A stretch of 64,000 bases of DNA, taken from assembly GCA_900315105.1 (NCBI GenBank), contig OMXX01000021.1:1-64000 (forward strand). Reading direction: 5' to 3'. A program made the position numbers and the translations under genes. Positions 26,319-35,073 of the stretch are shown one piece after another. The first letter of the stretch is position 1; every line of letters starts with the position of its first letter. The notes under the pieces are model-generated. The model saw only the letters and a program-made list of their open reading frames with translations, was not told the origin of the DNA and made no database searches. This stretch comes from an uncultured Prevotellaceae bacterium (GTDB taxonomy: Bacteria > Bacteroidota > Bacteroidia > Bacteroidales > Bacteroidaceae).

Positions 26319-26350
26319 TTTTGTAGATTGCAGAATATTTCGTAAATTTG
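26319..26350 (+). promoter_or_regulatory. Promoter for integrase 2
   Basis: TTTTG (26319-26323), a 19-bp spacer and TAAATTTG (26343-26350) match the Bacteroidetes consensus. It is directly followed by the AAGGTCAC repeats, so the recombinase or excisionase could regulate this promoter. Confidence 0.6.
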
Positions 26351-26368
26351 CAGCAGTTTTCAGGCAAA

Positions 26369-26398
26369 AAGGTCACTTGAAGGTCACCTGAAGGTCAC
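26369..26398 (+). repeat. Three AAGGTCAC repeats, 11-bp period
   Basis: AAGGTCAC occurs at 26369-26376, 26380-26387 and 26391-26398, one helical turn apart. Three further copies lie at 55538-55545, 55558-55565 and 55569-55576, just inside the other end of island 2. They are probably arm-type binding sites for integrase 2 or its directionality factor. Confidence 0.65.
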
Positions 26399-26436
26399 CC
26401 AAAAAGCCTACGGACTATAGTCTGTAGCCCCGTAAA

Positions 26437-27954
26437 ATGAGGATTTTAAAGAAAAAAGTTATGAAATCAGAGAAAAATAAAGCTGCAAAAAGCCTCAATT
26501 TGTCTTCTAACGGCATATCTAAAAGTAGCCGAGGAGAGAAGTGTCTTGCAAAGTTTACATCTTCCAACGGAAGTGTGTATGGCTCGTTGACGCTTGATAT
26601 TCGTAAGGCTGGTGACTATAATCAGCCTCTGCCAGTTGTTGTGAGAATTGCTCATGAAGGGAAGAAGTCTTTTCTAAGGCTTGGTGAGAAATATACAATG
26701 GAAGAGTGGATTCAGCTATGTGAATATGAGAAAACAGGGCGTAGAGTCCAATTGGCGGAAAGGAATGAGCTGAAAGCATTGATGGAGAAAATCAAGGATA
26801 TGACAAATCAACTCATTGAAGAGGGTGGCTTTTCTATCAAAAAACTTCAAGACTGCTATCAGGGAAAGAGGGTTGAAAACACTAGTATATACCAAATATG
26901 GGATGAAATCATTCAGGCTAAGCGTGATGAAGGCAAGGCTGGAACTGCTCGTTGTAATGTGGATGTACGAAATCGCTTTATTAGTAATATGGGCAAGGAA
27001 GTTGCATTCTCTGACATTGACCAGAAATTCATTCAGAAATGGGTAAAAGTGATGGAAAAGAAAGGTTTGTGCATAACCACTATCGGAATCTCTCTTCGTA
27101 CATTTCGAGCTGTTGTTAATGTCTGCATTGACAGGAAGCTGATAAAGGGAAACACAAAGGAGATGTTTAAGGATTCTGGCTATAATAAAATGGAAAGCCG
27201 CAAGACTGATTTCCTTGATGTGTCAACCATGCGTCAGTTATATGAGTTTTGGGAGAAGGGCGAGGCAAAGGATGAAAATGGTAATGAACTTTATACTCCC
27301 AGAGAGAAAAACGCTCTGTTTCGTTACCTTGGATTGTTTCTTTTCATGTACCTTGGTGATGGTCAGAACTTAGCAGATACATTACGTTTAGAATATGACG
27401 GCTGGTATTTTGCCACACATGGGAAACAATTAAGATTTCTTCGTCATAAGACTAAAGAACGTAACAAAGATGCAAGTGAGGTTATTTTTCCCATCACACC
27501 AGAAATTAAGAAGATACTTGATAGGTATGCCAACGAACCTAAACAAGGTCAGCGTGTTTTTCCTATTATGAAACAGTTTATTTCTCCTGATAAAGAAATA
27601 TGGGTGATACAACGCTACAATAGATATATCCGTGAGTATATGGCGAAGGTGGCAAAATTGCTAAATATGGAACAGTTGCCTACGTCAACCTGGGCACGTC
27701 ATAGTTTTGCAACAAATCTGAACAATTCAGGATGTGTACCTCGCGAGTATATAAGCGACAGCATGGGACACAGCACCAGTGGTGACATAACCTCAAAATA
27801 TATTGGAACTTATCCATTGGCCAGGATGTTGGAGTATAATGCTTACTTGCTTAAAGACCCGAAATCCATAGATAGTAAGGCTGCCTTGCTTGAATTACTG
27901 AAAGGGATGAGTGCGGAAGAACGTGAGGCATTGATGGCAGAGGCTTCAAAATAG
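26437..27954 (+). CDS. Tyrosine recombinase (integrase) of island 2
   Basis: This 505-residue integrase has a basic N-terminal region, a core-binding domain and a catalytic domain with TWARHSFATNL, SMGHSTSGDITSKYIGTYP (presumed nucleophile Tyr in KYIG) and a helical tail. As in integrase 1, the segment where the first catalytic Arg is expected reads YLGDGQNLADT, with no Arg. It shares the overall pattern of integrase 1 but is clearly diverged. Met at 26461 is an alternative start. It probably recombines the same tRNA-Met target, given its place just inside the island 2 left end. Confidence 0.9.
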   Translation: MRILKKKVMKSEKNKAAKSLNLSSNGISKSSRGEKCLAKFTSSNGSVYGSLTLDIRKAGDYNQPLPVVVRIAHEGKKSFLRLGEKYTMEEWIQLCEYEKTGRRVQLAERNELKALMEKIKDMTNQLIEEGGFSIKKLQDCYQGKRVENTSIYQIWDEIIQAKRDEGKAGTARCNVDVRNRFISNMGKEVAFSDIDQKFIQKWVKVMEKKGLCITTIGISLRTFRAVVNVCIDRKLIKGNTKEMFKDSGYNKMESRKTDFLDVSTMRQLYEFWEKGEAKDENGNELYTPREKNALFRYLGLFLFMYLGDGQNLADTLRLEYDGWYFATHGKQLRFLRHKTKERNKDASEVIFPITPEIKKILDRYANEPKQGQRVFPIMKQFISPDKEIWVIQRYNRYIREYMAKVAKLLNMEQLPTSTWARHSFATNLNNSGCVPREYISDSMGHSTSGDITSKYIGTYPLARMLEYNAYLLKDPKSIDSKAALLELLKGMSAEEREALMAEASK

Positions 27955-28009
27955 GTTATTATTTGGCATAATCTAGCAAAAAAGCTGAGATTATGCCAGA
28001 TAATAATCC
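27954..28009. terminator. Long hairpin after integrase 2
   Basis: Arms of 21-22 nt (GGTTATTATTTGGCATAATCT and AGATTATGCCAGATAATAATCC) pair almost perfectly around a 13-nt loop, overlapping the integrase stop codon. There is no T run, so it could protect the 3' end of the mRNA as well as terminate it. Confidence 0.6.
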
Positions 28010-28123
28010 TTAAACGAAAAGGTGCGGGTATATAAAATCCCTTATACCGGCACGAAAATTGAGAATATTGGAGCCTAAAAACGTGAATTATACAAGATAA
28101 AATGCAAAAATAATCGAATTTTG

Positions 28124-28154
28124 TCTTTTATAAAAGATAAAATCACTATCTTTG
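28124..28154 (+). promoter_or_regulatory. -7 box with perfect palindrome
   Basis: TCTTTTATAAAAGA (28124-28137) is a perfect 14-bp palindrome placed 9 bp upstream of a TATCTTTG -7 box (28147-28154). A repressor bound there would block the promoter. The placement also shows that the frame reading in from 28152 is too long and that the ATG at 28179 is the start of the ATPase gene. Confidence 0.5.
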
Positions 28155-28178
28155 CAGCAAATTTCATTTATAGAAGAT

Positions 28179-29390
28179 ATGAAAGCAATTGTAAGACAAA
28201 GTTATCTTGACAAGATAGCGAAGTATCTTGGTAAGGACACCATCATTATTATAGTCGGTCAACGACGTGTGGGAAAGAGTTATACCCTACGCCTCTTTAG
28301 GGATAAAGTGGCAGAAGATGCTCATGCAAATATCATCTTCATTGACAAGGAGAAACATGAGTTTGCCGACATTCAGACTGACCGAGACTTGAATGCCTAT
28401 ATTGATGAACGACGAGACAAGACAAAGACCAACTATATCTTGATAGATGAAGTTCAGGATATAGAAGGTTTTGAGAATAGTATTCGCAGTTATTATGAAG
28501 AACCTGATATTGAACTCATTGTAACAGGCTCAAACTCCAATATGCTCAGTAGTGACTTGGCTAACAAAATAGGCGGCCGCTATAAGGAAATCTTTGTTCA
28601 GGCACTAAGTTATGAGGAATTCATGGAGTTTCATGAGTTGACCGACAGTGATGATACATTGGCGAAGTATATTCAATTTGGTGGATTGCCTGGTTTGAAA
28701 AAGATAGGACTTGACGAACTGGATGCACGTGAGTATCAGGCGGATGTCTATAACACCGTCTTACTAAAGGATGTTATCAAGCGGAATAATATCCGCAATG
28801 TTGCTTTTCTGGAAAATTTTGTTCATTTCCTTGCTGACAATGCAGGGAAAATCATTTCTGCCAACAGCATAGCGAAGTATATGCGGTCGCAAGGGGAGAA
28901 TATCACCTCTACTGCTATTATCAATTACGCTAAATATTTGTGCGAGTCATACATGATTCATAAAGTGAACCGATATGACATTCACGGACGAAAGATATTT
29001 GAGAGCAACGATAAATTCTATTTTGAAGATAACGGCATTCGCAATTCCCTTGTAGGTGGTTCGCGTGAGAGAGATATTGAAAAGGTGATAGAGAATATCA
29101 TTTACAACCATCTTATCCGTCTGGGCTATGACGTGATGGTCGGACAACTTCAGGCTGGTGAGATAGATTTTGTTTGTACAAAACCAAAAGGCGAAAGGAT
29201 ATATGTGCAGGCTTCCTATATAATAGCTGACAATAACACATACGAGCGTGAGTTTGGTAATCTCCGTGCCATCAAGGACAATTATCCTAAATATGTCATC
29301 TCTATGACACCATTGGTTACAAAGTCTGATGATAACGGCATCACCCATCTTCATCTCAGGAGATTTTTAACAGAAGGGTTTGAAAGGTAA
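28179..29390 (+). CDS. AAA_14/DUF4143 ATPase
   Basis: This 403-residue protein has Walker A GQRRVGKS (about residue 26), Walker B YILIDEVQDIEGFE and the conserved VTGSNSNMLSSDLANKIGGRY and FVQALSYEEFMEF of the AAA_14 family. The C-terminal DUF4143 region ends with a nuclease-like strand pattern (LGYDVMVGQLQAGEIDFVC). These ATPases are widespread in Bacteroidales, often on mobile elements, and their role is not settled. It is transcribed alone between integrase 2 and the next unassigned gene. Confidence 0.88.
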   Translation: MKAIVRQSYLDKIAKYLGKDTIIIIVGQRRVGKSYTLRLFRDKVAEDAHANIIFIDKEKHEFADIQTDRDLNAYIDERRDKTKTNYILIDEVQDIEGFENSIRSYYEEPDIELIVTGSNSNMLSSDLANKIGGRYKEIFVQALSYEEFMEFHELTDSDDTLAKYIQFGGLPGLKKIGLDELDAREYQADVYNTVLLKDVIKRNNIRNVAFLENFVHFLADNAGKIISANSIAKYMRSQGENITSTAIINYAKYLCESYMIHKVNRYDIHGRKIFESNDKFYFEDNGIRNSLVGGSRERDIEKVIENIIYNHLIRLGYDVMVGQLQAGEIDFVCTKPKGERIYVQASYIIADNNTYEREFGNLRAIKDNYPKYVISMTPLVTKSDDNGITHLHLRRFLTEGFER

Positions 29391-29510
29391 CATATATGTC
29401 ATTTCACTCACAAATTGCTGTTTATTCCGCTAAAAGGTGTAAAAATATACGATCTTAGCGAAATAAGCGTGATTTTATACCAGATTTAACATTTCGAAAG
29501 GTTTGTCTCT

Positions 29511-30899
29511 ATGGACGAGAAAGCACTATTAGATTGGAAGGAAGCAAATAAAGAAGTGTATTCTAAGTTCAAGCAAGACTTGGAAGAACAATTGCTGAAA
29601 CCATACCATCAAAATATCTTAGACCTTGGTGATGGCAATGCAGAATCGCTGCAATCGGTCATCACCAATCTTGAAGCAATATTGTCTGAAGATGGTTTTG
29701 ATGTAGATAAGTTGTATGCAAAGGCTGTAGAGTCTGATGACGTATCAGCATTCTGTCTGTGCTGCTATCTTCAATTTGATGATGGGGCATACCAATTGGT
29801 GCAAGCAATCGAAGAAAAGGCTAAGAAACCAGACGTAAAGGAAATCATTGATACCGTCCAAGATTTTAAACAGTTCTATGTGCAGAATAAGCAGAAAGAA
29901 TCCGTTGAGCTAACGAGTACAGAACTGAATCTCTTGGCCATCCGTCGTTGGCATTATGATCATCCGCAGGAATATGCAGATTTCATAGCCCTTTTTCAGA
30001 AGGCATATGATGGGGATATGACTTTCATCCAGAACAATTTCTTCTTCCTCATTGAGATGCTTTCCCTCAATGTGGTAGGTGGAATGATGAATGTCGTAGC
30101 AAGTCTGTTCCCTGGCAACAAGCATTATGAGCAAAGCCTGATGAGAACCGATGACAACCCATTGAAGGGACGCTTGGCGGAAATGCTTGACTCTTCCCTT
30201 AACAACGATGCTGTCCGTAAACGGTTGCTTCACGAGAATCCGTATCTTTTCAGTCTTTACTATTGGATTATCTTTGATAACGGATATCTTCACGCTGCCG
30301 ACCTCATTTCCCAAACCTTCCTAAAGCCTGAAAGTACTTATTGGGAAAAGCAGATCGGAAGACGTTGTGTTGAAGTCATTATTGGTGCAAGCATAGACAA
30401 GGCTCGTTATTCAAAGGCTCAATGGAAGGAAGTGACGCAGAAACTGGAGAAAGGAGAGACCAAACAGGTTATTGAGGCCACGTTGCTTGAAGTGCAAGGA
30501 CGAAGAGGCAGGAAGAGCACTTTTGTTCTTCTGGAAGAAATGCTACCCAGTGAGTATGTGCCTATTCTTACTACCGCCATTGAAAAGGAACTGTCTGAAT
30601 GGAAGAAGGTTGATGATACGGACACAATCCTGGCATATATATTCGCTGCTTTGGTCAAGGGAGGCTTAACAAACGGTGACTATAGCTATCGCACCTTCCA
30701 TGCCGCTATGCGCGAGAAATTCTCCGACTATCCCATTAAACAGGGTTATGATTTGGTAGAAGCCATTTATAGCGCTATCATTTCCGAAGATTTTGAATAC
30801 AATATCAATATATCTGACAAGCAGGTGAAACGAGGACGAAAGTACACAACTTATATCAAACATCGCCTACTTTCGGCCATTAATCCAAATATCGCTTAA
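29511..30899 (+). CDS. Unassigned 462-aa helical protein
   Basis: The protein is predicted to be almost entirely alpha-helical and soluble, with no signal peptide or membrane segment. It begins MDEKALLDWKEANKEVYSKFKQDLEEQ. There are short basic patches (RRGRKSTFVLLEEM and QVKRGRKYTTYIKHR near the C-terminus). It resembles, from memory only, a Bacteroidales-restricted DUF family on mobile elements (DUF6043-like), and I cannot confirm this. It has its own terminator and no close operon partner. Confidence 0.7.
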   Translation: MDEKALLDWKEANKEVYSKFKQDLEEQLLKPYHQNILDLGDGNAESLQSVITNLEAILSEDGFDVDKLYAKAVESDDVSAFCLCCYLQFDDGAYQLVQAIEEKAKKPDVKEIIDTVQDFKQFYVQNKQKESVELTSTELNLLAIRRWHYDHPQEYADFIALFQKAYDGDMTFIQNNFFFLIEMLSLNVVGGMMNVVASLFPGNKHYEQSLMRTDDNPLKGRLAEMLDSSLNNDAVRKRLLHENPYLFSLYYWIIFDNGYLHAADLISQTFLKPESTYWEKQIGRRCVEVIIGASIDKARYSKAQWKEVTQKLEKGETKQVIEATLLEVQGRRGRKSTFVLLEEMLPSEYVPILTTAIEKELSEWKKVDDTDTILAYIFAALVKGGLTNGDYSYRTFHAAMREKFSDYPIKQGYDLVEAIYSAIISEDFEYNINISDKQVKRGRKYTTYIKHRLLSAINPNIA

Positions 30900-30905
30900 A
30901 TTCTC

Positions 30906-30935
30906 AAGGATGCTCACTCGGGCATCCTTTTTTTG
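30906..30935 (+). terminator. Rho-independent terminator
   Basis: AAGGATGC (30906-30913) and GCATCCTT (30922-30929) form an 8-bp stem followed by a run of T, just after the stop codon of the 462-residue protein gene. Confidence 0.88.
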
Positions 30936-30981
30936 TTGCTTTTAAGTTTTTGTGTTAAAAATACCCCTCTATCTGTAAATT

Positions 30982-31020
30982 TTTCATCGGCAGAAATCGT
31001 GCAATTTTTGACCGATGAAA
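30982..31020. promoter_or_regulatory. Inverted repeat upstream of mobilization operon
   Basis: Perfect 9-bp arms TTTCATCGG (30982-30990) and CCGATGAAA (31012-31020) lie upstream of a TAATTTTG -7 box (31039-31046) and the HTH gene. It is a candidate operator for the HTH protein encoded next. Confidence 0.45.
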
Positions 31021-31073
31021 CATCCTATGGCATTTCACTAATTTTGCGGCATGAAATCAACAAATATTATTGA

Positions 31074-31373
31074 ATGCAAGGAAATTTTGTAATGCTTCAG
31101 ATGGATGACCTCAGACAGGTTGTCACTGAGATTGTAGAAGAGGTCTGCACAAAGCGCAGCCTGAATGAAAAGCCTTCCGTTGAAGAAGGCGAGTGGTTAA
31201 CACGTGAAGAGGTGTGTGACATGCTGCACATCACTTACACGACTCTCTGGCGTAAGGAGAACGAGGGTGTTATCAAGAAACATAAGATGGGACGTCGCAA
31301 CCTCTATTCTAAAAAAGAGGTTATGGACATATTCTCGTCTGAAATGGAAAGTGCTGGTAAAGGCATAATTTAA
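31074..31373 (+). CDS. Excisionase-like HTH protein of island 2
   Basis: This 99-residue protein has a helical N-terminus (MDDLRQVVTEIVEEV) and a MerR/excisionase-type winged helix, WLTREEVCDMLHITYTTLWRKENEGVIKKHKMGRRNLYSKKEV. It has the same architecture as the HTH protein at 6493-6873 in island 1. It heads the operon with DUF3987, primase-like, DUF6371 and relaxase genes. It may be the excision factor or the operon regulator. Met at 31095 is an alternative start. Confidence 0.8.
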   Translation: MQGNFVMLQMDDLRQVVTEIVEEVCTKRSLNEKPSVEEGEWLTREEVCDMLHITYTTLWRKENEGVIKKHKMGRRNLYSKKEVMDIFSSEMESAGKGII

Positions 31374-31384
31374 GGAGGAATATT

Positions 31385-32809
31385 ATGGATGAACGCATTA
31401 TGCCTTTTGACGGAAGCGGAGAGTCTGACTTCCTTTCCGTTATCAATGCCGAGGTGGATAAGGTGGAGCATGGCGTCAATGTTCCGCTCACTCTTCCAGA
31501 TTTGCAACGCCCTGCTCTTGTACTTCCAGAGTCATTTTCGACTTCTTATGGCGAGCCCAAAGGAATTTCGCACTTGAAAGCATCAACTTTCACAGAGCCG
31601 ATGTTGCCTATTGATTGGTTGTCACCATCCGTTCAGGACTATATCCGAACCGTAACGGAGTCATATGGATGCCCGCAGGATTTTGTGGTAGCTACCTGCC
31701 TCATTACTGCCGGTATTGCTGCTGGGAAGAAGGTGAAGCTAAATACCAACCCTTACACAAACTATCCGTGTGACTTCATTTGTCTTGTAGGTAAGCCAAG
31801 CTGTAATAAAACGGGTCCGCTGAAGGAAGTTACCAATCCTCTCCGAGATCACGACAAAACCGATTTTACCAGATATATCGAATCGAAGGCAGCTTATGAA
31901 CAAAACAAGCGAAAGGATAAGAACTACAGTGGTGAGCAGCCGATATTCCACCAGCGAGTAGCTGGCGACAGCACTCCAGAGTCCCGTAACTCATTACTTG
32001 CACAAGGCGATATGATTATCATTGTTGCCGATGAGCTGAAATCCTTCATTGATTCGTTTGGCCGATATTCTAAAGGAGGTAACGGTTCTGGTGCAGAACT
32101 GTCCCAGATTCTATCGGTTTGGTCGAATGTCAGTTTTACAATCAACCGAAAGTCGGAAGACACCAAACTAGTTGACGATCCTGCCATGAGTGCTATAGGC
32201 GGAATTCAGCCAGGACCTCTTGGAAAATCCTTTGGAACCGATTCACTCATGGATTCGGGCTTTCCACAGCGCTTTCTTTTTGTCTATCCTGACAAGGCTG
32301 GGTTTATCAAGAGATATGATCGTAAGCGTATGACGCAGGAAATGCGTGAGAGTTGGAGCTGCATAATCGGTAGACTGTTCGGAATGGAGCCTTTGACACT
32401 TATGCTATCCCATGAGGCTGAAAGGCTCTATACAGATTATGCCGATGCCAACGACATGAAGGCTGATACGGAAGAGGATGATTACATCGGTGGTATGAGG
32501 CAGAAGATGAATATTCACGTTCTGCGCCTGGCTATAATGGCACACTTGCTGTCTGACCATTGGGATGAGCCTGTTATCACGGGTGAGGGAATGGAATATG
32601 CTATCCGCATTGCCGAATACTTTACTCGGATTCATGTTGAACGTATCTATCCGTTACTGAGGGATTCCATTGGTATCTCTCGACCGATGACTAATGGCGA
32701 CCTTATTCGGGTTATTAATCGGCAATTCAAAATCAAGTCGCAAAACTCCCTTGCCGAAGCTCTCGGTGTTTCTCAGCAGTATATCAACAAAACGCTAAAA
32801 AATCAATAA
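31385..32809 (+). CDS. DUF3987-domain protein
   Basis: This 474-residue protein contains the DUF3987 core: DFVVATCLITAGIAAGKKVKL, FICLVGKPSCNKTGPLKEV (a P-loop-like segment without a strict Walker A), IVADELKSFIDSFGRYSKGG and GFPQRFLFVYPD. A C-terminal HTH is likely (SLAEALGVSQQYINKTL). DUF3987 proteins are replication-module ATPase/helicase-like proteins on Bacteroidales mobile elements. An AAGGAGG sequence just upstream of the ATG is an unusually strong Shine-Dalgarno for this phylum. Confidence 0.85.
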   Translation: MDERIMPFDGSGESDFLSVINAEVDKVEHGVNVPLTLPDLQRPALVLPESFSTSYGEPKGISHLKASTFTEPMLPIDWLSPSVQDYIRTVTESYGCPQDFVVATCLITAGIAAGKKVKLNTNPYTNYPCDFICLVGKPSCNKTGPLKEVTNPLRDHDKTDFTRYIESKAAYEQNKRKDKNYSGEQPIFHQRVAGDSTPESRNSLLAQGDMIIIVADELKSFIDSFGRYSKGGNGSGAELSQILSVWSNVSFTINRKSEDTKLVDDPAMSAIGGIQPGPLGKSFGTDSLMDSGFPQRFLFVYPDKAGFIKRYDRKRMTQEMRESWSCIIGRLFGMEPLTLMLSHEAERLYTDYADANDMKADTEEDDYIGGMRQKMNIHVLRLAIMAHLLSDHWDEPVITGEGMEYAIRIAEYFTRIHVERIYPLLRDSIGISRPMTNGDLIRVINRQFKIKSQNSLAEALGVSQQYINKTLKNQ

Positions 32810-33004
32810 TGGTTGTAGTTGTACAATCAAGGAAAAGCCTATGACTTAATGGAATATGCAAACAACCCCCTTACAACCAAAGAACCTTTTCCCCATCATA
32901 AGACTACATCCACAAGGTTGTACCTATGTTGTAATGCCAAGGCTTTGTTGGATAGAGAATTAGGCATATATACAACTACAACAAGAAAACCTTTAAATAA
33001 TACA
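32810..33004 (+). other. Leader region with inverted repeat
   Basis: GTTGTAGTTGTA (about 32813-32824) and its inverted copy TACAACTACAAC (about 32971-32982) flank about 145 bp between the DUF3987 stop and the primase-like gene. The frame is open, but its translation has no protein-like character, so I treat it as non-coding. It might fold into an mRNA structure controlling the next gene. Confidence 0.4.
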
Positions 33005-33892
33005 ATGATGAATAATTTATTTGATACGAAGATTAGCTATTACAGCAATGTGGAGGATAATGTTGGCAAGGAAATATCCCTGCGTGACTTCCTATTCTGT
33101 GATAGATACAAGGAACAGATAGAGGCAATCCGTTCAATTACAGATGAAAATGTGCAAAAGAGTCTGAAGAAGCAGTTGCCTTTAGCAACAATCTCAGGCA
33201 TTTTTGCTCCTACACGTAAGGCGGTAAACCTCGTGGCTCACTCAAATCTTCTTTGTATCGACATCGATAAGAAAGACAATATGGGTGTATCGTGGTTTGA
33301 TGACATGATATATGAATGGCGTAACATTCCTCAGGTTCTATATGCAGCTCATAGCGTTCGTGGCGAGGGATGGTTTGCCATCTTCCGCATTGCCTATCCT
33401 GAAAAGCATCGTGCTCAGTTCGAGGCCTTGCGTAATGATTTCGCAAGCTGCGGACTGGTCATTGACAAATCTTGTAAAGATGTATGTCGGATGCGTACTA
33501 TCTCCTACGATCCAGAACCGTATGTGAATGAAGATGCTACCCCATATACTAAAATATTGGAAGAACCAAAACCGACATATAATCTCCATTATAGCGGTGG
33601 TAGTGATATGGAATCCGTTGAAAGATGCTGCCGTGAGATTGTCAGCCGTGGAATTGACATCACCGCCACATATGATGACTGGTTTCATGTAGGTGCAGCC
33701 TTGGCTTCACTAGGTGAACGTGGGCGTAGCTTGTTTCATATGGTCAGTTCGCAGAATGGGAAGTATAAAGTCTCGGAAACTGATAAGAAGTTCGATAACT
33801 TTCTTCGCAATGTCAATCGCATAAACATCGGGACTTTCTTTCATATCTGTTCGCAGTATGGTATCAATTGGAAAGAGGAAAGACAATGGTAG
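33005..33892 (+). CDS. BT4734-like/VirE-N primase-related protein
   Basis: The N-terminal domain shows the BT4734/BF3469 pattern: ISYYSNVEDNVGKEISLRDF, LPLATISGIFAPTRKAVNLVAHSNLLCIDID and SVRGEGWFAIFRI, then KDVCRMRTISYDP. The C-terminal PriCT-2-like region reads YDDWFHVGAALASLGERGRSLFH. Such proteins act as primase-like replication proteins on conjugative and mobilizable elements. The start at MMNNLFD (33005) is chosen because the upstream extension looks non-coding. The stop overlaps the start of the DUF6371 gene by 7 nt. Confidence 0.85.
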   Translation: MMNNLFDTKISYYSNVEDNVGKEISLRDFLFCDRYKEQIEAIRSITDENVQKSLKKQLPLATISGIFAPTRKAVNLVAHSNLLCIDIDKKDNMGVSWFDDMIYEWRNIPQVLYAAHSVRGEGWFAIFRIAYPEKHRAQFEALRNDFASCGLVIDKSCKDVCRMRTISYDPEPYVNEDATPYTKILEEPKPTYNLHYSGGSDMESVERCCREIVSRGIDITATYDDWFHVGAALASLGERGRSLFHMVSSQNGKYKVSETDKKFDNFLRNVNRINIGTFFHICSQYGINWKEERQW

Positions 33893-34815
33893 AGATTGCA
33901 AGTTTCAATAACAGATTCTTCGAGTATCTATGTCGTTTCGTATGGTTTGATCAAAGCAAACTGGTGGCTATGATGAAGCGATATCCCATCGGCAGAACCG
34001 AGCAAGGCGAACCGATATTCTGGCATGTCAGTGCGGAGAATAAGATTACTAACGGTCATATCATCACAATGGATAGTGAAACAGGAAAGGTCTATGATGA
34101 AAGCTGGTACTATCAAGACGGGCGACCGACATGTCTTTTTGGTGAGCATTTGCTCGATTCCTTCAGTAGTCAGACTATTGCTTTGGTGAAGGATGAAATG
34201 ACTGCTGCAATAATGAGTTGCTTTCCCACTCCATACATTTGGCTTGCTACGGGACAAGAAAAAGCGACTTCCACCGATTTGCTTCCACTTGATGGAAAAT
34301 CTGTGGTTGTGTTCCCTGATAAGGGCGAGTATAGCAAATGGCAAGAAAATCTACAAACGGTCTCCAATCTCCATTTTCATATCTCTGATGTAATGGAGAA
34401 ATCACAAGGTGATTGCCAAACCATTGCCCAGATGGTTCTCTGTCAGCAGCCCTTGCGTCCGACAGAGGAAGAAGCTGCATTGATGAGGATGGAAGAAGTT
34501 AATCCCAATGTCGAATTGCTTGTCAAGGCACTCGGTCTGGAGGTAGTAAGTGTTTCTTCCATTGGCGAAGAGATAATGAAGCCAAAGTCTGAATCAGAGG
34601 TGAATTCCGAGTTTTCTGCACAAGGTAAAGATGACGAAGCTATTAAGACAATCATGCTTGAGCAGGAAAAACGATGGCATGGCAGGAATCTAGAATGCCA
34701 CAAGTGTCACCAATCGTATGAGGGGATTAACGGAACCTATTGTGGCAAGCTTCATCAATATGTTGAATATGGTAAAGGTAAGTGTGAAAAGCTAACAGGA
34801 TTCGCAGATGCTTAA
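33886..34815 (+). CDS. DUF6371-domain (toprim-like) protein
   Basis: The opening NNRFFEYLCRFVWFDQSKLVAMMKRYPIG and the central FGEHLLDSFSSQTIALVKDEMTAAIMSCF with VVVFPDKGEY fit DUF6371, a TOPRIM-like family; the E and D residues there would be metal ligands. The C-terminus has CHKCHQSYEGINGTYCG, a likely zinc-binding Cys cluster. It follows the primase-like gene with overlap, so the two probably act together in element replication. The start MVEIASF (33886) is preferred to one 18 nt upstream. Confidence 0.78.
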   Translation: MVEIASFNNRFFEYLCRFVWFDQSKLVAMMKRYPIGRTEQGEPIFWHVSAENKITNGHIITMDSETGKVYDESWYYQDGRPTCLFGEHLLDSFSSQTIALVKDEMTAAIMSCFPTPYIWLATGQEKATSTDLLPLDGKSVVVFPDKGEYSKWQENLQTVSNLHFHISDVMEKSQGDCQTIAQMVLCQQPLRPTEEEAALMRMEEVNPNVELLVKALGLEVVSVSSIGEEIMKPKSESEVNSEFSAQGKDDEAIKTIMLEQEKRWHGRNLECHKCHQSYEGINGTYCGKLHQYVEYGKGKCEKLTGFADA

Positions 34816-35073
34816 ACAGAATGCTACGCTTAGAGGGATTTCAGAAAAATCCCATAACATAATATGGACTTTTAGATTCGCACGCTCTCTTAAAAAGTCC
34901 CATTATGCTCTCCGAGGGGTGAGCCACTTAGCTTATGCGTGTCCTGAGACATGGCAATAGCCAGAAACGGAAAACTTCTGTGAGGGAGTGACTCTCTCCC
35001 TCAACCCTCCACTCAGGTTTCACCCGAGACCCGATAAACAAATATCTATTAACTTTAAAACAATAGAATAATA
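34816..35073 (+). other. Candidate oriT / cis region before relaxase
   Basis: This 258-bp non-coding gap directly precedes the relaxase gene. It holds dyads GGGATT/AATCCC (34835-34853) and a longer one, ATAATATGGACTTTTA with TAAAAAGTCCCATTAT (34858-34905), followed by a T/C-rich stretch around 34980-35010. MobV-type relaxases usually have their origin of transfer just upstream of their own gene, so this is the natural place for it. I cannot match a known nick site. Confidence 0.45.
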
